Assembly: GCA_045648605.1 (NCBI GenBank)
Contig: JAZROG010000056.1
Location: forward strand, 28,622 to 92,621
DNA length: 64,000 nt
Source of the DNA: SIG710 sp045648605
GTDB taxonomy: Bacteria; Bacillota; Clostridia; Oscillospirales; CAG-272
Reading direction: 5' to 3'
In this document: piece after piece, positions 52,856-62,475 of the stretch
Layout: each line of letters starts with the position of its first letter
How positions within the stretch are numbered: position 1 is the stretch's first letter
Notes under the pieces: generated by a model
Told to the model about the DNA's origin: nothing
The model's input: only the letters and a program-made list of their open reading frames with translations
Databases searched by the model: none
Program-made: the position numbers and the translations under genes

Positions 52856-54376
52856 TTGAATCCAAAATTAAAAGAAAAAACAATGGAATCTCTTTCCGCC
52901 GTTCTTCCCATATCGGCAATAGTGCTTATCATCAGCCTTGTTCTCGTTCCAATGGAGCTTGGCAGCGTTTCCCTCTTTACAGTTGGCGCTGTTATGCTGA
53001 TAATAGGCATGGGCTTTTTCCAGCTCGGTGCTGAAATTGCTATGACTCCAATTGGTGAAGGCATCGGTGTTCAGATATCCAAAACGCGAAAGATAGTTTT
53101 CGTCATCCTCGTCGGCTTTATAATGGGAGCAATTATAACCATTTCAGAGCCTGATCTTGCGGTGCTTGCGGAGCAGGTGCCATCCGTTCCCAATCTCGTG
53201 CTGATACTCACTGTTGCCATAGGTGTTGGAATATTCCTTGCCGTGGCGATCCTTCGTATCAGATTTCAGATCGATCTTTCAAAGCTGCTTATCGTGCTAT
53301 ATGCACTTCTCATAGTCGGCTCGTTTTTTGTTCCAAAGGATTTTCTTGCGGTTGCATTTGACTCCGGTGGTGTTACAACAGGCCCCATGACCGTTCCTTT
53401 TATTATGGCACTGGGTGTTGGTCTTGCATCTATCCGAAGCGATAAAAACGCCGCAAGCGACAGCTTTGGTCTGGTTGCTCTTTCAAGCGTTGGACCAATT
53501 TTGGCGGTGCTCATTCTCGGTCTCTTTTTTAAGCCGACAGAGGCACTTTATTCGGGCACGATAATCGAAAATGTTGCAACAACACAAGATGTTGCAAGAG
53601 TGTTTATTCTTGGAATACCGAGATATGCAGAGGAAGTTCTCATTTCCCTTCTTCCCATCGTTGCCGTTTTTGTTCTTTTCCAGCTTTTAACAAAAAGATA
53701 CCAAAAAAGACAGATAAAACGAATTGCAGTTGGTCTTATCTATACATACATCGGACTTGTTCTGTTCCTTTGCGGAGTGAATCTCGGCTTCGCCCCCATC
53801 GGTTCCTTCCTCGGAGAAAGACTTGCATCACTCAAATATAATTGGATTCTTGTACCTCTCGGAATGCTCATCGGTTATTTTATCGTCAAGGCAGAGCCTG
53901 CTATTCAGGTCCTTAACCATCAGGTTGAAAACGTAACTGACGGCGCTATCTCCGTAAAAGCCATGAACCGCGCAATGTCTCTCGGTGTTGCGATAAGTGT
54001 TGGTCTTGCAATGCTTCGAGTGCTTGTGGGAATCCCGATAGAATGGATAATAATTCCGGGATATATCATTGCACTTGTTATGTCAAGATTTGTGCCGAAA
54101 ATGTTTGTTGGTATCGCATTTGACTCGGGCGGAGTTGCCAGCGGTCCTATGACATCAACCTTCTTGCTGCCTCTCAGCATCGGAACCTGCACAGCCCTTG
54201 ACGGAAATCTTATGACAGATGCCTTCGGAGTTGTTGCACTTGTTGCGCTGACACCTCTCATTGCAATTCAGATAATGGGAATAGTTTATCAGATCAAAAC
54301 AAGGAAAAGCGGAGCAAGAATTACCGCTATTCCCGAAAATAGCGACGAAATCATTGATCTTGAGGAGGATTTTTAA
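52856..54376 (+). CDS. DUF1538 membrane protein
   Basis: A 506-aa polytopic protein made of two DUF1538 repeats. The signature AFDSGGVTTGPMTVPF (about 167-182) recurs as AFDSGGVASGPMTSTF (about 421-436). About 12-13 TM helices with the Gly/Pro-rich signatures buried suggest a transporter. The start is TTG at 52856 after GCGGAGG. It is fused by one-base overlap to a PII-like gene, which argues for nitrogen- or energy-linked regulation of transport. Confidence 0.87.
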   Translation: MNPKLKEKTMESLSAVLPISAIVLIISLVLVPMELGSVSLFTVGAVMLIIGMGFFQLGAEIAMTPIGEGIGVQISKTRKIVFVILVGFIMGAIITISEPDLAVLAEQVPSVPNLVLILTVAIGVGIFLAVAILRIRFQIDLSKLLIVLYALLIVGSFFVPKDFLAVAFDSGGVTTGPMTVPFIMALGVGLASIRSDKNAASDSFGLVALSSVGPILAVLILGLFFKPTEALYSGTIIENVATTQDVARVFILGIPRYAEEVLISLLPIVAVFVLFQLLTKRYQKRQIKRIAVGLIYTYIGLVLFLCGVNLGFAPIGSFLGERLASLKYNWILVPLGMLIGYFIVKAEPAIQVLNHQVENVTDGAISVKAMNRAMSLGVAISVGLAMLRVLVGIPIEWIIIPGYIIALVMSRFVPKMFVGIAFDSGGVASGPMTSTFLLPLSIGTCTALDGNLMTDAFGVVALVALTPLIAIQIMGIVYQIKTRKSGARITAIPENSDEIIDLEEDF

Positions 54377-55065
54377 TGGAAAACGAAATAAAGAAGCCCT
54401 CCTATCAGCTTCTTGTGCTTATAGCAACGCCAAAGCTTGCAGACCGAGCGGCAGACCTCTTTTACCGCTGCTCGATCCCCTTGCAGTATAGAATAAACGC
54501 CGAGGGTACTGCCCCAAGCGATATTATGGATATGCTGGGATTTGGAAGCATTGACAAATGCGTTCTCGCCGCCACAGTTGAAAAGCCGATCGGTGAAAAA
54601 ATGCTCGGAAAGCTTCATTCTCAGCTCAGGCTTGACACCGTAAACAGTGGAATTGCCTTTACCATTCCGCTAACAGGCGCAAGCAATCTGCTTTTGCAGA
54701 TGATAAATATGAGCACGGAAAGCATATCGGAAACTGTCAGGAAGGAAAGATATATTATGACGGATATAAAATATTCTCTTGTTACCGCAATAGTAAACAG
54801 AGGCTTCAGCGGCGATGTTATGAAAGCGGCAAAGGAAGCAGGTGCCTTTGGCGGCACTGTTATGCACAGCAGAAGTATCGTAAACCGCGATACTATAGGT
54901 GCAAAGGAGCTTAGCGTCCCCGATGAAAAGGAAATTGTGCTTATAATCGCGGAAGCCGAGAGCAAGGTCGCCATCATGAAGGCGATAAGCGAAAGCTGTG
55001 GTGTTTCAAGCGAAGCAAAGGGACTTGTTTTGTCCTTGCCCATCGACTCTGTTATGGGTATATAA
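54376..55065 (+). CDS. tandem PII-like regulatory protein
   Basis: A 229-aa protein made of two ferredoxin-like PII-type units: QLLVLIATPKLADRAADLF (about 10-28) opens the first and SLVTAIVNRGFSGDVMKAAK the second (about 135-154), with GAFGGTVMHSR standing where PII has its T-loop region. Uridylylated Tyr is absent. It probably binds a nucleotide and controls the DUF1538 protein. It overlaps that gene by one base (TAATG). Confidence 0.82.
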   Translation: MENEIKKPSYQLLVLIATPKLADRAADLFYRCSIPLQYRINAEGTAPSDIMDMLGFGSIDKCVLAATVEKPIGEKMLGKLHSQLRLDTVNSGIAFTIPLTGASNLLLQMINMSTESISETVRKERYIMTDIKYSLVTAIVNRGFSGDVMKAAKEAGAFGGTVMHSRSIVNRDTIGAKELSVPDEKEIVLIIAEAESKVAIMKAISESCGVSSEAKGLVLSLPIDSVMGI

Positions 55066-55074
55066 TTACTATAT

Positions 55075-55117
55075 AAAAAAAGAAATCCGCCGAAAAATTC
55101 GACGGATTTCTTTTTTT
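55075..55117 (+). terminator. terminator of DUF1538-PII operon
   Basis: AGAAATCCG-CCGAA / TTCGA-CGGATTTCT stem with A and T runs on both sides, so it may also serve gpmI from the other strand. Confidence 0.9.
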
Positions 55118-55160
55118 GGTGACCTTTGTTTTCTGCTAAATGAAACAGTCCCTTAAAGAA

Positions 55161-56813
55161 TTATTTGATCTCAATAACAGATTCATCCCACATATCGGGA
55201 GCATCGTAGCCGAGAAGATTTACCATTGTTGCGGCAACGCTTGAAAGACCGAACTTGCCCTCGTCTGCCTTAACGGTATATTTATCAGCACTGAAATTAT
55301 CATAAATAATGCAAGGAACCTTATTTAATGTATGGCTTGTCTTGGACTTGAACGATCCGTCCTTGCCTGCCTTGGGCTGACCGGATTTCTTATCCATTTC
55401 ATACATCTCATCGGCATTTCCGTGGTCTGCAGTGATAAGAGCAGCACCGTGAAGCTTATCAACAACTGTGAGTATTCTCGCAAGCTGAAGGTCAAGAGCC
55501 TCCATTGAGCAAATTGTTGCTTCAAGATTACCTGTGTGACCAACCATATCACCATTGGGAAAATTAACGCGGAGATACTTATATTTTCCGCTCTCAAGGC
55601 ACTCAATAAGCTTGTCTGTGATTTCTGCGCACTTCATCCAAGGTCTCTGCTCAAAGGGAACGACATCGGAAGGAACTTCGATGTATGTTTCAAGCTCCTC
55701 GGAGAATTTTCCGCTCTTGTTTCCGTTCCAGAAATAGGTAACATGACCGTATTTCTGTGTTTCGGAGATTGCAAGCTGTGAGATGCCTGTATTTACAAGG
55801 AATTCGCCCATTGTGTTTGTGATCTCGGGAGGAGATACAAGATACTTATGAGGAATATGAAGGTCTCCATCATATTCAAGCATACCTGCATAAACGACCT
55901 TGGGGAAACGAACTCTGTCAAACTTGTCAAAGCTCTCGTCCTCAAATGCCTTTGAAATTTCGATTGAACGGTCACCGCGGAAATTATAGAAAATAACGCT
56001 ATCGCCATCCTCAATAGTACCAACAGGCTTGCCATCCTCTGCAATAACAAAGGGAGGAAGATCCTGGTCGATAACATGAAGCTCATCACGGTAAGTCTGA
56101 ACAGCCTTTGCAGCGCAGCAGAACTGTCTTCCCTCTCCGAGAACATGAGTCTGCCAACCTCTCTCAACCATGCTCCAGTCTGCCTCATATCTATCCATTG
56201 TGATCTTCATTCTTCCGCCGCCGCTTGCGATCTTGATATCAAAATCAGCAGTGCGAAGCTCGGAAATAAATGCTTCAAATGGCTCAATATAATCAAGAGC
56301 ACTTGTTTCGCCAACGTCACGACCGTCAATAAGAATATGAATACGAACTCTTGCAACATTCTCCTGCTTTGCCTGAGAAAGCATTGCCTTAAGATGGTCT
56401 ATATGAGAATGAACATTTCCGTCCGAGAAAAGACCGATAAAATGAAGCGTTGAATCATTTGCCTTAACATTTGAGGTAAGCTCCTTCCATGTTTCGGAAG
56501 CGAACATCTTGCCGCTTTCGATAGACTGAGAAACGAGCTTTGCACCCTGTGCAAATACCTGACCTGCACCGAGAGCATTATGACCAACCTCACTATTACC
56601 CATATCATCATCAGAGGGCAGACCGACAGCTGTGCCGTGTGCCTTGAGTGTTACCATGGGATATTTAGCCATGAGAGAATCAAGAGTGGGTGTATAAGCT
56701 GTTGCAACAGCATTTGAAATTGTGTTTGGCGCAATACCGACACCGTCCATAACGATTGTCAGCACAGGGCCTTCAATGCCACAAAAGCGAGCATTTTTTT
56801 CGAGTTTGTTCAT
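55161..56813 (-). CDS. gpmI: phosphoglycerate mutase, 2,3-BPG-independent
   Basis: A 550-aa Mn2+ enzyme of glycolysis (3PG to 2PG). Catalytic Ser74 lies in DDDMGNSEVGHNALGAGQ. The first metal site is VMDGVG (about 21-26), and HIDGRDV-type LIDGRDVGETS and ITADHGNADEMY complete the two domains. It is monocistronic. It carries a longer N-terminus (MNKLEKNARFCGIEGP) than many homologues. Confidence 0.96.
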   Translation of the reverse strand: MNKLEKNARFCGIEGPVLTIVMDGVGIAPNTISNAVATAYTPTLDSLMAKYPMVTLKAHGTAVGLPSDDDMGNSEVGHNALGAGQVFAQGAKLVSQSIESGKMFASETWKELTSNVKANDSTLHFIGLFSDGNVHSHIDHLKAMLSQAKQENVARVRIHILIDGRDVGETSALDYIEPFEAFISELRTADFDIKIASGGGRMKITMDRYEADWSMVERGWQTHVLGEGRQFCCAAKAVQTYRDELHVIDQDLPPFVIAEDGKPVGTIEDGDSVIFYNFRGDRSIEISKAFEDESFDKFDRVRFPKVVYAGMLEYDGDLHIPHKYLVSPPEITNTMGEFLVNTGISQLAISETQKYGHVTYFWNGNKSGKFSEELETYIEVPSDVVPFEQRPWMKCAEITDKLIECLESGKYKYLRVNFPNGDMVGHTGNLEATICSMEALDLQLARILTVVDKLHGAALITADHGNADEMYEMDKKSGQPKAGKDGSFKSKTSHTLNKVPCIIYDNFSADKYTVKADEGKFGLSSVAATMVNLLGYDAPDMWDESVIEIK

Positions 56814-56926
56814 TTTATAATTCCTCCAAATAATAATCTACCTATATATTTTACCACATATTTAATAATAATCAAGTGTTTTTAAAAAAATATGCTAAAA
56901 ATTTAACATATTTTTGATTGCTAAAT

Positions 56927-57253
56927 TCAGAAAACCAACTGAACCAATAGCATATAACAAACAGTTCCCGCAGCTATCGAAAGGAGCATTTTTCTCTGCC
57001 ACAAGTGAATAAGTATCACAAGAATAATAGAAACAAGCTCGGGAATACCATGTGGCATGTCAAAAACATTAACATTTTTTAGGCAATAAATTATTAGTAA
57101 TCCGAACACGGAGGCAGGAAGCGCTTTTCCGAGATAATCAATAAATTTTGGGGTCTCCTTCCCCGCAGGAAACGCAACAAACGGAAGAAAACGAGTTATA
57201 ACCGTTCCGAGAACGATCATACCTATAGTAATAAGCTGCTCCGAAAGGGTCAT
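56927..57253 (-). CDS. azlD: AzlD branched-chain amino-acid exporter subunit
   Basis: A 108-aa protein with three to four TM helices: IIGMIVLGTVITRFLPFVAF-like opening and YLGKALPASVFGLLIIYCLK match AzlD. It works with AzlC in export of branched-chain amino acids or analogues. It starts at the last base of azlC. Confidence 0.88.
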   Translation of the reverse strand: MTLSEQLITIGMIVLGTVITRFLPFVAFPAGKETPKFIDYLGKALPASVFGLLIIYCLKNVNVFDMPHGIPELVSIILVILIHLWQRKMLLSIAAGTVCYMLLVQLVF

Positions 57254-57960
57254 TACACATTCACCTCTCTTTCAATGGGGCGACGCAAAAGTGCAAGCGC
57301 AATGATAAGCGCTATCATAGAAGGAATTATGAATCTGTCTGCGCCGAAAATTATAAGGCAAAGGAAAGGAATAGCAAGTCCCGCAAGGGAGCTGATATGA
57401 TTTTTCTCCTTCAACCACTGCTCAAGGAAGATAACCACAAACATAGCAGTCATAACAAAATCAAGTCCTTCGGTATTAAATGAAATAAAAGAGCCGAATA
57501 TTCCGCCGAGAGTGCATCCGCATATCCAATAAAGCTGGTCAAGAAGGGTTACAAAAAACATAAAATAACCTTGGTTAATGCCATCCGGAATTTTAGCGGT
57601 ACAATTTATTGAAAAGCTCTCGTCACAAAGTCCAAAAATAAGATAGAGCTTTTTCAAACCTGTTCCCTTGTATTTTTCAAGCATAGAAATTCCGTAAAAA
57701 AGATGTCGGGCATTGATCATGAGAGTCATTACCAAAGCCTGTAATGGGTCAAATCCGCCAAGAAGCAGGGATACTCCCGCAAATTCCGCAGAACCTGCAA
57801 AAACGAAAATGCTCGTCAACATAGGAAACCAAAAAGGAAATCCCTCGGTGGTGATTAAAATACCATAGGTCATTCCAAGGAAAAGAAATCCGCAAAGAAT
57901 AGGAATGGTATAAGGAAAAGCGGCACATAAAGCCTTGACCTTTATATTGTTTTTCAACAT
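57253..57960 (-). CDS. azlC: AzlC branched-chain amino-acid exporter subunit
   Basis: A 235-aa membrane protein with about six TM helices. FLFLGMTYGILITTEGF, FAGSAEFAGVSLLLGGFDPL and MTLMINARHLFYGISML are AzlC blocks. It overlaps azlD by one base. Confidence 0.9.
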   Translation of the reverse strand: MLKNNIKVKALCAAFPYTIPILCGFLFLGMTYGILITTEGFPFWFPMLTSIFVFAGSAEFAGVSLLLGGFDPLQALVMTLMINARHLFYGISMLEKYKGTGLKKLYLIFGLCDESFSINCTAKIPDGINQGYFMFFVTLLDQLYWICGCTLGGIFGSFISFNTEGLDFVMTAMFVVIFLEQWLKEKNHISSLAGLAIPFLCLIIFGADRFIIPSMIALIIALALLRRPIEREVNV

Positions 57961-57992
57961 ACAGCCTCCAAATCAAGGAAAAATACCCTTAT

Positions 57993-58021
57993 ATTATATC
58001 AGCAAGTGACATTATTGTCAA
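57993..58021 (-). promoter_or_regulatory. promoter of azlCD
   Basis: Minus strand TTGACA (58021-58016), 17 bp, TATAAT (57998-57993). Consensus boxes. Confidence 0.9.
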
Positions 58022-58022
58022 C

Positions 58023-58052
58023 AAAAAAGCAAGTCTTTTGACTTGCTTTTTT
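58023..58052 (-). terminator. terminator after glycyl-radical activase gene
   Basis: AAAAAAGCAAGTC-TTTT-GACTTGCTTTTTT, 35 bp past the activase stop and immediately before the azlC -35 box. Confidence 0.92.
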
Positions 58053-58086
58053 GAGTTTTAAAAAAATATCAAGATTACAGAGCAAA

Positions 58087-58917
58087 TTATAATAGCGGCG
58101 GCAAGGTGTTTTCCATGCCAAGTGCATCATATTTTGAGCCTGCGAGGTTATGATATTTCAGCTCTTTTACTGCAGTTATATTTTTTAGCTTTGACAAAAG
58201 CTCATGTATTTTTGCAAGCTCTCCGTCATTATATCCGGGAACGACGGGAATTCTGATCTCGAGCTTTGCCCCTACAGAATCAAGATAGCGCTGATTTTCA
58301 AGAATGAGCGAGTTATCAACCCCTGTGCATTTTTTATGCACCTCACCGTCTATTGCCTTAACATCATAAAGAAAAATGTCGGTATATGGCAGTACCTTTT
58401 CGATATATGCGCGCGGCACAAGACCGCAAGTATCCACTGCCGTATGTATTCCCTGCTCTTTCAGAGCCTTGAGAAGTTCAGCGCAAAAATCCGACTGAAG
58501 GAGACATTCGCCACCCGAGAGGGTCACGCCGTCGTTTGAATTTTTGTAAAAATCAACATCGGCAAGAAGCTCGGGCATAAGATCATCTACCGTAACATCA
58601 CGCCCGTAATGCTTAAGCGCTCCGCCAAGGCAAAGAGAGTCGCAAAGACAAGCTGCCTTATTTTCACAGCCGTCGCATTTTGAGCGGTCAAATATGTGTC
58701 CGTTCTCCGAAACGGAATGAGCCGCACATACAGAGGCACATTCCCCGCAGCCAATGCACTTATGCTCATAATAAGCAAGCTGCTTGGGCTTTGTCAGCCC
58801 CTCGGGGTTGTGACACCAAACGCATTTCAGCGGACAGCCCTTGAAAAAGACCGTTGTTCTGATACCGTCACCGTCATGAACGGCAAAATGCTTGATATCA
58901 AATATTCTTCCTGTCAT
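58087..58917 (-). CDS. glycyl-radical-enzyme activating protein (radical SAM)
   Basis: A 276-aa activase. The radical-SAM Cys triad is C-x3-C-x2-C in GCPLKCVWCHN (about 28-38). An inserted ferredoxin-like region with CIGCGECASVC and CDGCENKAAC carries extra Fe-S clusters (about 53-90), typical of activases for PFL-like and dehydratase GREs. TLSGGECLLQ and DTCGLVPR are family blocks. It normally installs the glycyl radical on a neighbouring enzyme; the only candidate next to it is the broken gene at 58927-60101, so it is probably orphaned. Confidence 0.93.
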   Translation of the reverse strand: MTGRIFDIKHFAVHDGDGIRTTVFFKGCPLKCVWCHNPEGLTKPKQLAYYEHKCIGCGECASVCAAHSVSENGHIFDRSKCDGCENKAACLCDSLCLGGALKHYGRDVTVDDLMPELLADVDFYKNSNDGVTLSGGECLLQSDFCAELLKALKEQGIHTAVDTCGLVPRAYIEKVLPYTDIFLYDVKAIDGEVHKKCTGVDNSLILENQRYLDSVGAKLEIRIPVVPGYNDGELAKIHELLSKLKNITAVKELKYHNLAGSKYDALGMENTLPPLL

Positions 58918-58926
58918 TTTTTCACT

Positions 58927-60101
58927 TCATGCTCCTTTTCCGAACAAATACGGTTTTCTGCCGCCGGTTTCACGCTTTATGATAACCGTAAAGCCTGCAT
59001 TTTTATTATTTTCAACATCAGTATTAAAACTTGCGGTGGTAACTGCAAGCATATCCATTTTTTCACCGAAAAATCCACAGCTTGCAGGAATCCTCATCGG
59101 CAATTCAATTTTACCTACAATCTCCATGGTATTTGTATCCACCTCACAAAGGCAATCACCTTCCCAGGAAGCCACAATAAGCTTACCGCTTTTATCGACG
59201 GTGAATCCGTCAACTCCCGGAATTTCAATATTCCTGCCTGTAAAGGATATTTCGCCCTTTTGGGCATCAAAATCGTATTCCTTTATGATCTTTGTATCAC
59301 TGTCGGTATGGTAAAATTTCTTTTCATCCACCGACCATTCAAGACCGTTGAAAGGATAAGTCCGTCAAGTAATATTTTAACATTTCCATCCCTGTCGATA
59401 CTGTAAAGCTTACCGTCCAGTTCATCTGAAACACCCTTGCGCTTACCGCTCATGGTTCCAACATAAAGCCTTCCGTCGGGGCCGACCTTCATATCATTCG
59501 CATATTTTATGTCAAATTTTTCGGTATCGTAAAGCGGCTCGATGCTGCCATCATCACTCATATAAAAAACACCATCGTATCTCAAGCATGCCGGCAGCTC
59601 TGTGCTTTTCCTTGTATTCCTATGCGCGACGGAGAAGTCCGGGAAACCAAGCTTAAATACAGCGTCCCAATCGGGTGTTGTGTGGTCAAAGTCGGGCCAC
59701 ATGGTAATTATTCCAGTATCCCAGCAGAGGTCACGAAGAGCCTTGATCCGCTTCATTTCTTCATTCTGCTCGATCTCACCGATCCATTTTCTGTTAGGGC
59801 TCATAACTCTGTTCCAGCATTAAAAGCCCACAAAATAATCGTGCTCGTAAACGTCTATTCTGGTGTTATCGAGAATGAAAGCAAAGCCCTTTGCTTTTGT
59901 TCTGTGATGATGCTCGCCCTTATCGTCAAGACCATCCATAAGCTTATTAAGCTCTTCCTTTATCTTTTCGTTATCCATTCCCGTTTCGGGGTCATAGTCA
60001 TAGCCGTTATAAGAAAATCTGTCATAGGGGTTATAGCTGCCATCAAGAGGATGATATTTCCCCTCAATATGCTTTTTATCGGATTCGGTAATGTATCTCA
60101 T
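58927..60101 (-). pseudogene. glycyl-radical-enzyme 5' fragment fused to SMP-30 3' part
   Basis: The first 94 codons (60101-59820) read like a GRE N-terminus: EHHHRTKAKGFAFILDNTRI and YEHDYFVGF. An in-frame TAA (59822-59820) follows where Tyr would fit, then the same frame continues CWNRVMSPNRKW and MWPDFDHTTPDWDAVFKLGF, again GRE-like. After about codon 160 the frame changes into SMP-30/gluconolactonase (NDMKVGPDGRLYVGTMSGK), so the middle of two genes has been deleted. A one-base shift near 59355 (TCAACGG where TCAAACGG restores SNGLEWSVDE) breaks the SMP-30 part before its end. Confidence 0.72.
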
Positions 60102-60210
60102 AATATACCTCAAAAAAATTTCTTTGACTACAGTATAATCATTCCGCCCACCGAAGTCAATGCACAATACGATTCGCTTGAATAAAACGAAACATTTTCA
60201 GCAAAATCTA

Positions 60211-60239
60211 TTGCATTTTACGAAAAAAAGGTATATAAT
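60211..60239 (+). promoter_or_regulatory. promoter of Cof hydrolase gene
   Basis: TTGCAT (60211-60216), 17 bp, TATAAT (60234-60239), 31 bp before the start. Confidence 0.65.
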
Positions 60240-60270
60240 TATCAGAGATGTGAAAAGGATGTGATTTACT

Positions 60271-61092
60271 ATGAAGAAATTTGAAGGATTGCTTATCTGC
60301 TCCGATCTTGACGGTACTCTTCTCCGAAAGAACAAGGAGATTTCAAAAGCAAATCTTGATGCTATAGAATATTTCAAAAAAGAAGGCGGTTATTTTACCT
60401 TCATCACAGGAAGAATGCCTTATTTTGCCAAGGATATGTATGAAATGGTCAAGCCAAACTGTCCCTTTGGATGCATCAATGGCGGCGGCATATATGACCA
60501 CAATAAAATGGAATATACCTATACTCTTGAAATACCGAAATCCGTTCTTGAGCTGGTTGAATATATCGATAATGAAATCAACGAAATAGGAATACAGGTC
60601 AATACCTTTGATAAAATATATTTCTGCCGTGACAATATCGCAAATGAGTATTTCAGAGCAGTCACAGGAATGCCGTATCTTCCGATGCATTATCATGATG
60701 TTGATGAGCCGATAGCTAAAATATTATTTGTTGACCATCGAGAAGGGATACTTGAAAAGGTTGAAGATCTTCTGAAAAATCATCCGAGAGCAGAAGAATT
60801 TGACTTTATCCGCTCGGAAAAAACTCTTTATGAAATCCTTCCCAAGGGCAGCGGCAAGGACAATGCTCTCTATAAGCTCTCGGAGCAGCTTGGGATCGAT
60901 ATGAAAAATACCATTGCGGTTGGCGATTACCATAATGATATTTCTATGATAAAGGCAGCGGGAGTTGGAATCGCAGTTGCAAATGCACAGCCCGAGGTAA
61001 AGGAAATAGCGGATATGGTAACGGTCAGCAATGATGAGGATGCCATTGCAAGGATAATCACGGATATTGATAAAGGAATTATAAGACTATGA
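60271..61092 (+). CDS. Cof-type HAD hydrolase
   Basis: A 273-aa HAD phosphatase. Motif I CSDLDGTLL (Asp nucleophile about residue 12), motif II FITGRM, motif III Lys, motif IV VGDYHNDISMI, with a C2-type cap between. It dephosphorylates sugar phosphates or flavin-type substrates; the exact one is unknown. SD AAAGGATG. It overlaps the AraC gene by four bases, suggesting a joint sugar-linked role. Confidence 0.9.
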   Translation: MKKFEGLLICSDLDGTLLRKNKEISKANLDAIEYFKKEGGYFTFITGRMPYFAKDMYEMVKPNCPFGCINGGGIYDHNKMEYTYTLEIPKSVLELVEYIDNEINEIGIQVNTFDKIYFCRDNIANEYFRAVTGMPYLPMHYHDVDEPIAKILFVDHREGILEKVEDLLKNHPRAEEFDFIRSEKTLYEILPKGSGKDNALYKLSEQLGIDMKNTIAVGDYHNDISMIKAAGVGIAVANAQPEVKEIADMVTVSNDEDAIARIITDIDKGIIRL

Positions 61093-61880
61093 ACGGAAAA
61101 GAATTTCTTTTAAGCGACATTTTCCCGAGCAAAATAGTGATTGCAATCAAGGTTCCGATAAATCTGCCAAAAAATGCCCACATTCATACGAACCGTCCCT
61201 CACATGGATTCGCTTTTCACAGAGACGGGCCTAAAACATATCACTTCTGGGATATAAAAGATATTGAGGTAGATGTCGATACGATAATTTATATGCCCAA
61301 GGGATCAAGCTATAATGTTTCAGGAGTACCCAATCATCCAAAATCCTGTTATGCAATAAATTTTGACGTAGCAAATGAGTTTTTCTGCGAGCCTTTTGCG
61401 TATAGACCTAAAGACCCCGCAAAGGTTTTGGGACTTTTCAAGGAGGCGGAGCGGGCATGGCGAATAAAATACGCAGGATATATGGAAAAATGCGCCTCTT
61501 GCCTTTCCGAAATAATCTCAATAATGAAAAATGATCTGACGGTAAAATATCTTTCGTCGGGACAAAAAAGCCTTATATCCCCTGCCCTTACATACATTTC
61601 GGAAAACTACACATCAAAGAAAATAATCATAAGCGAGCTTGCTGAAATGTGCTCCATCAGCGAGGTATATCTTCGAAAGCTGTTTGTTTCCGAGGTGGGA
61701 AGATCACCCGTGGCATATATCAACCATCTACGGCTTGAGAGAAGCTGTGAGCTGCTCTCAAGCGGTGAATATACCGTTGCGGGCGCGGCAAAGGAATGCG
61801 GATTTTCCGACGAATGTTATTTTAACCGAGAGTTCAAAAAGCACTATGGCTTCGCCCCCGGAAGCTTGAAGGATCGCTAA
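61089..61880 (+). CDS. AraC family transcriptional regulator
   Basis: A 263-aa protein. An N-terminal cupin-like effector domain (about 1-110) is followed by a helical linker and two C-terminal helix-turn-helix motifs: IIISELAEMCSISEVYLRKL (about 179-198) and VAGAAKECGFSDECYFNREF (about 230-249), then KKHYGFAPGSLK. The start ATGA overlaps the Cof gene. It may control the Cof gene or unlinked sugar genes. Confidence 0.88.
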   Translation: MNGKEFLLSDIFPSKIVIAIKVPINLPKNAHIHTNRPSHGFAFHRDGPKTYHFWDIKDIEVDVDTIIYMPKGSSYNVSGVPNHPKSCYAINFDVANEFFCEPFAYRPKDPAKVLGLFKEAERAWRIKYAGYMEKCASCLSEIISIMKNDLTVKYLSSGQKSLISPALTYISENYTSKKIIISELAEMCSISEVYLRKLFVSEVGRSPVAYINHLRLERSCELLSSGEYTVAGAAKECGFSDECYFNREFKKHYGFAPGSLKDR

Positions 61881-61997
61881 ATTCTTATTAAAAAAGCGGA
61901 AGAATAATTAGCTTCCGACTATTTTCCAACCAATATTTATATATAAGCCTCTCTCTTGAACAAGTTTTTTAAAATTCTACTTGAACAAAAATTGCCA

Positions 61998-62027
61998 TTC
62001 ATATTTTTGAATTTACGACACACAATA
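61998..62027 (+). promoter_or_regulatory. possible sigma-G promoter of SASP gene
   Basis: TTCATA (61998-62003), 17 bp, CACAATA (62021-62027); close to the forespore sigma-G pattern TGMATA / CATWNTA with one and two mismatches. Confidence 0.45.
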
Positions 62028-62091
62028 ACCACAGAGACCAAGAGAAATCAAAAGTCTCGATTAAGATAGAATTTATAAAGAAACAAAAAAG

Positions 62092-62109
62092 AACGGAAAT
62101 ATCCGTTCG
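62092..62109 (+). promoter_or_regulatory. hairpin just before SASP ribosome-binding site
   Basis: GAACGGA-AATA-TCCGTTC directly abuts the SD GAAGGAG (62110-62116). It could affect mRNA stability or initiation. Confidence 0.5.
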
Positions 62110-62123
62110 GAAGGAGAAACACA

Positions 62124-62321
62124 ATGGCAAGTGGTAAGACACTCGTTCCCGAGGCAAAGGAAGCAATGGAAAGATTTAAGATGGAGGCAGCAAGCGAGGT
62201 AGGCGTAAACCTTTCTCAGGGCTACAACGGCGACCTCACAGCACGCCAGGCAGGCTCTATCGGCGGTCAGATGGTCAAGAAGATGATTGAGTCCTACGAA
62301 AACTCTATCAAAACAAAGTAA
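62124..62321 (+). CDS. small acid-soluble spore protein, alpha/beta type
   Basis: A 65-aa DNA-binding spore-core protein. LVPEAKEAMERFKMEAASEVG opens helix 1 with the GPR-protease-type Glu-Ala region; GYNGDLTARQAGSIGGQMVK is the conserved second block. It coats and protects spore DNA and is degraded on germination. It confirms the host forms endospores. Confidence 0.97.
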   Translation: MASGKTLVPEAKEAMERFKMEAASEVGVNLSQGYNGDLTARQAGSIGGQMVKKMIESYENSIKTK

Positions 62322-62435
62322 TTTATCCTCTATCCTCCTAAAATTTTAATTTTTGGCATCGGATGAGCGATGAACTCACCGAATACCGAAAAAGAATTTT
62401 TTGAACAATTATTTTTCGATAATTTTTCAAAAAAG

Positions 62436-62475
62436 GGACTGCCGCAATTTTGCGGCAGTCCTGTGTTTTTTTTAA
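62436..62475. terminator. terminator between SASP gene and LRR/dockerin remnant
   Basis: GGACTGCCGCAA / TTGCGGCAGTCC stem with TGTTTTTTTT tail on the plus strand. It is also just past the pseudogene stop on the minus strand. Confidence 0.93.

Noticed and set aside
59820..59822. Selenocysteine recoding at the GRE stop
   Set aside because: The stop is TAA, not TGA, and the downstream part is a deletion fusion.
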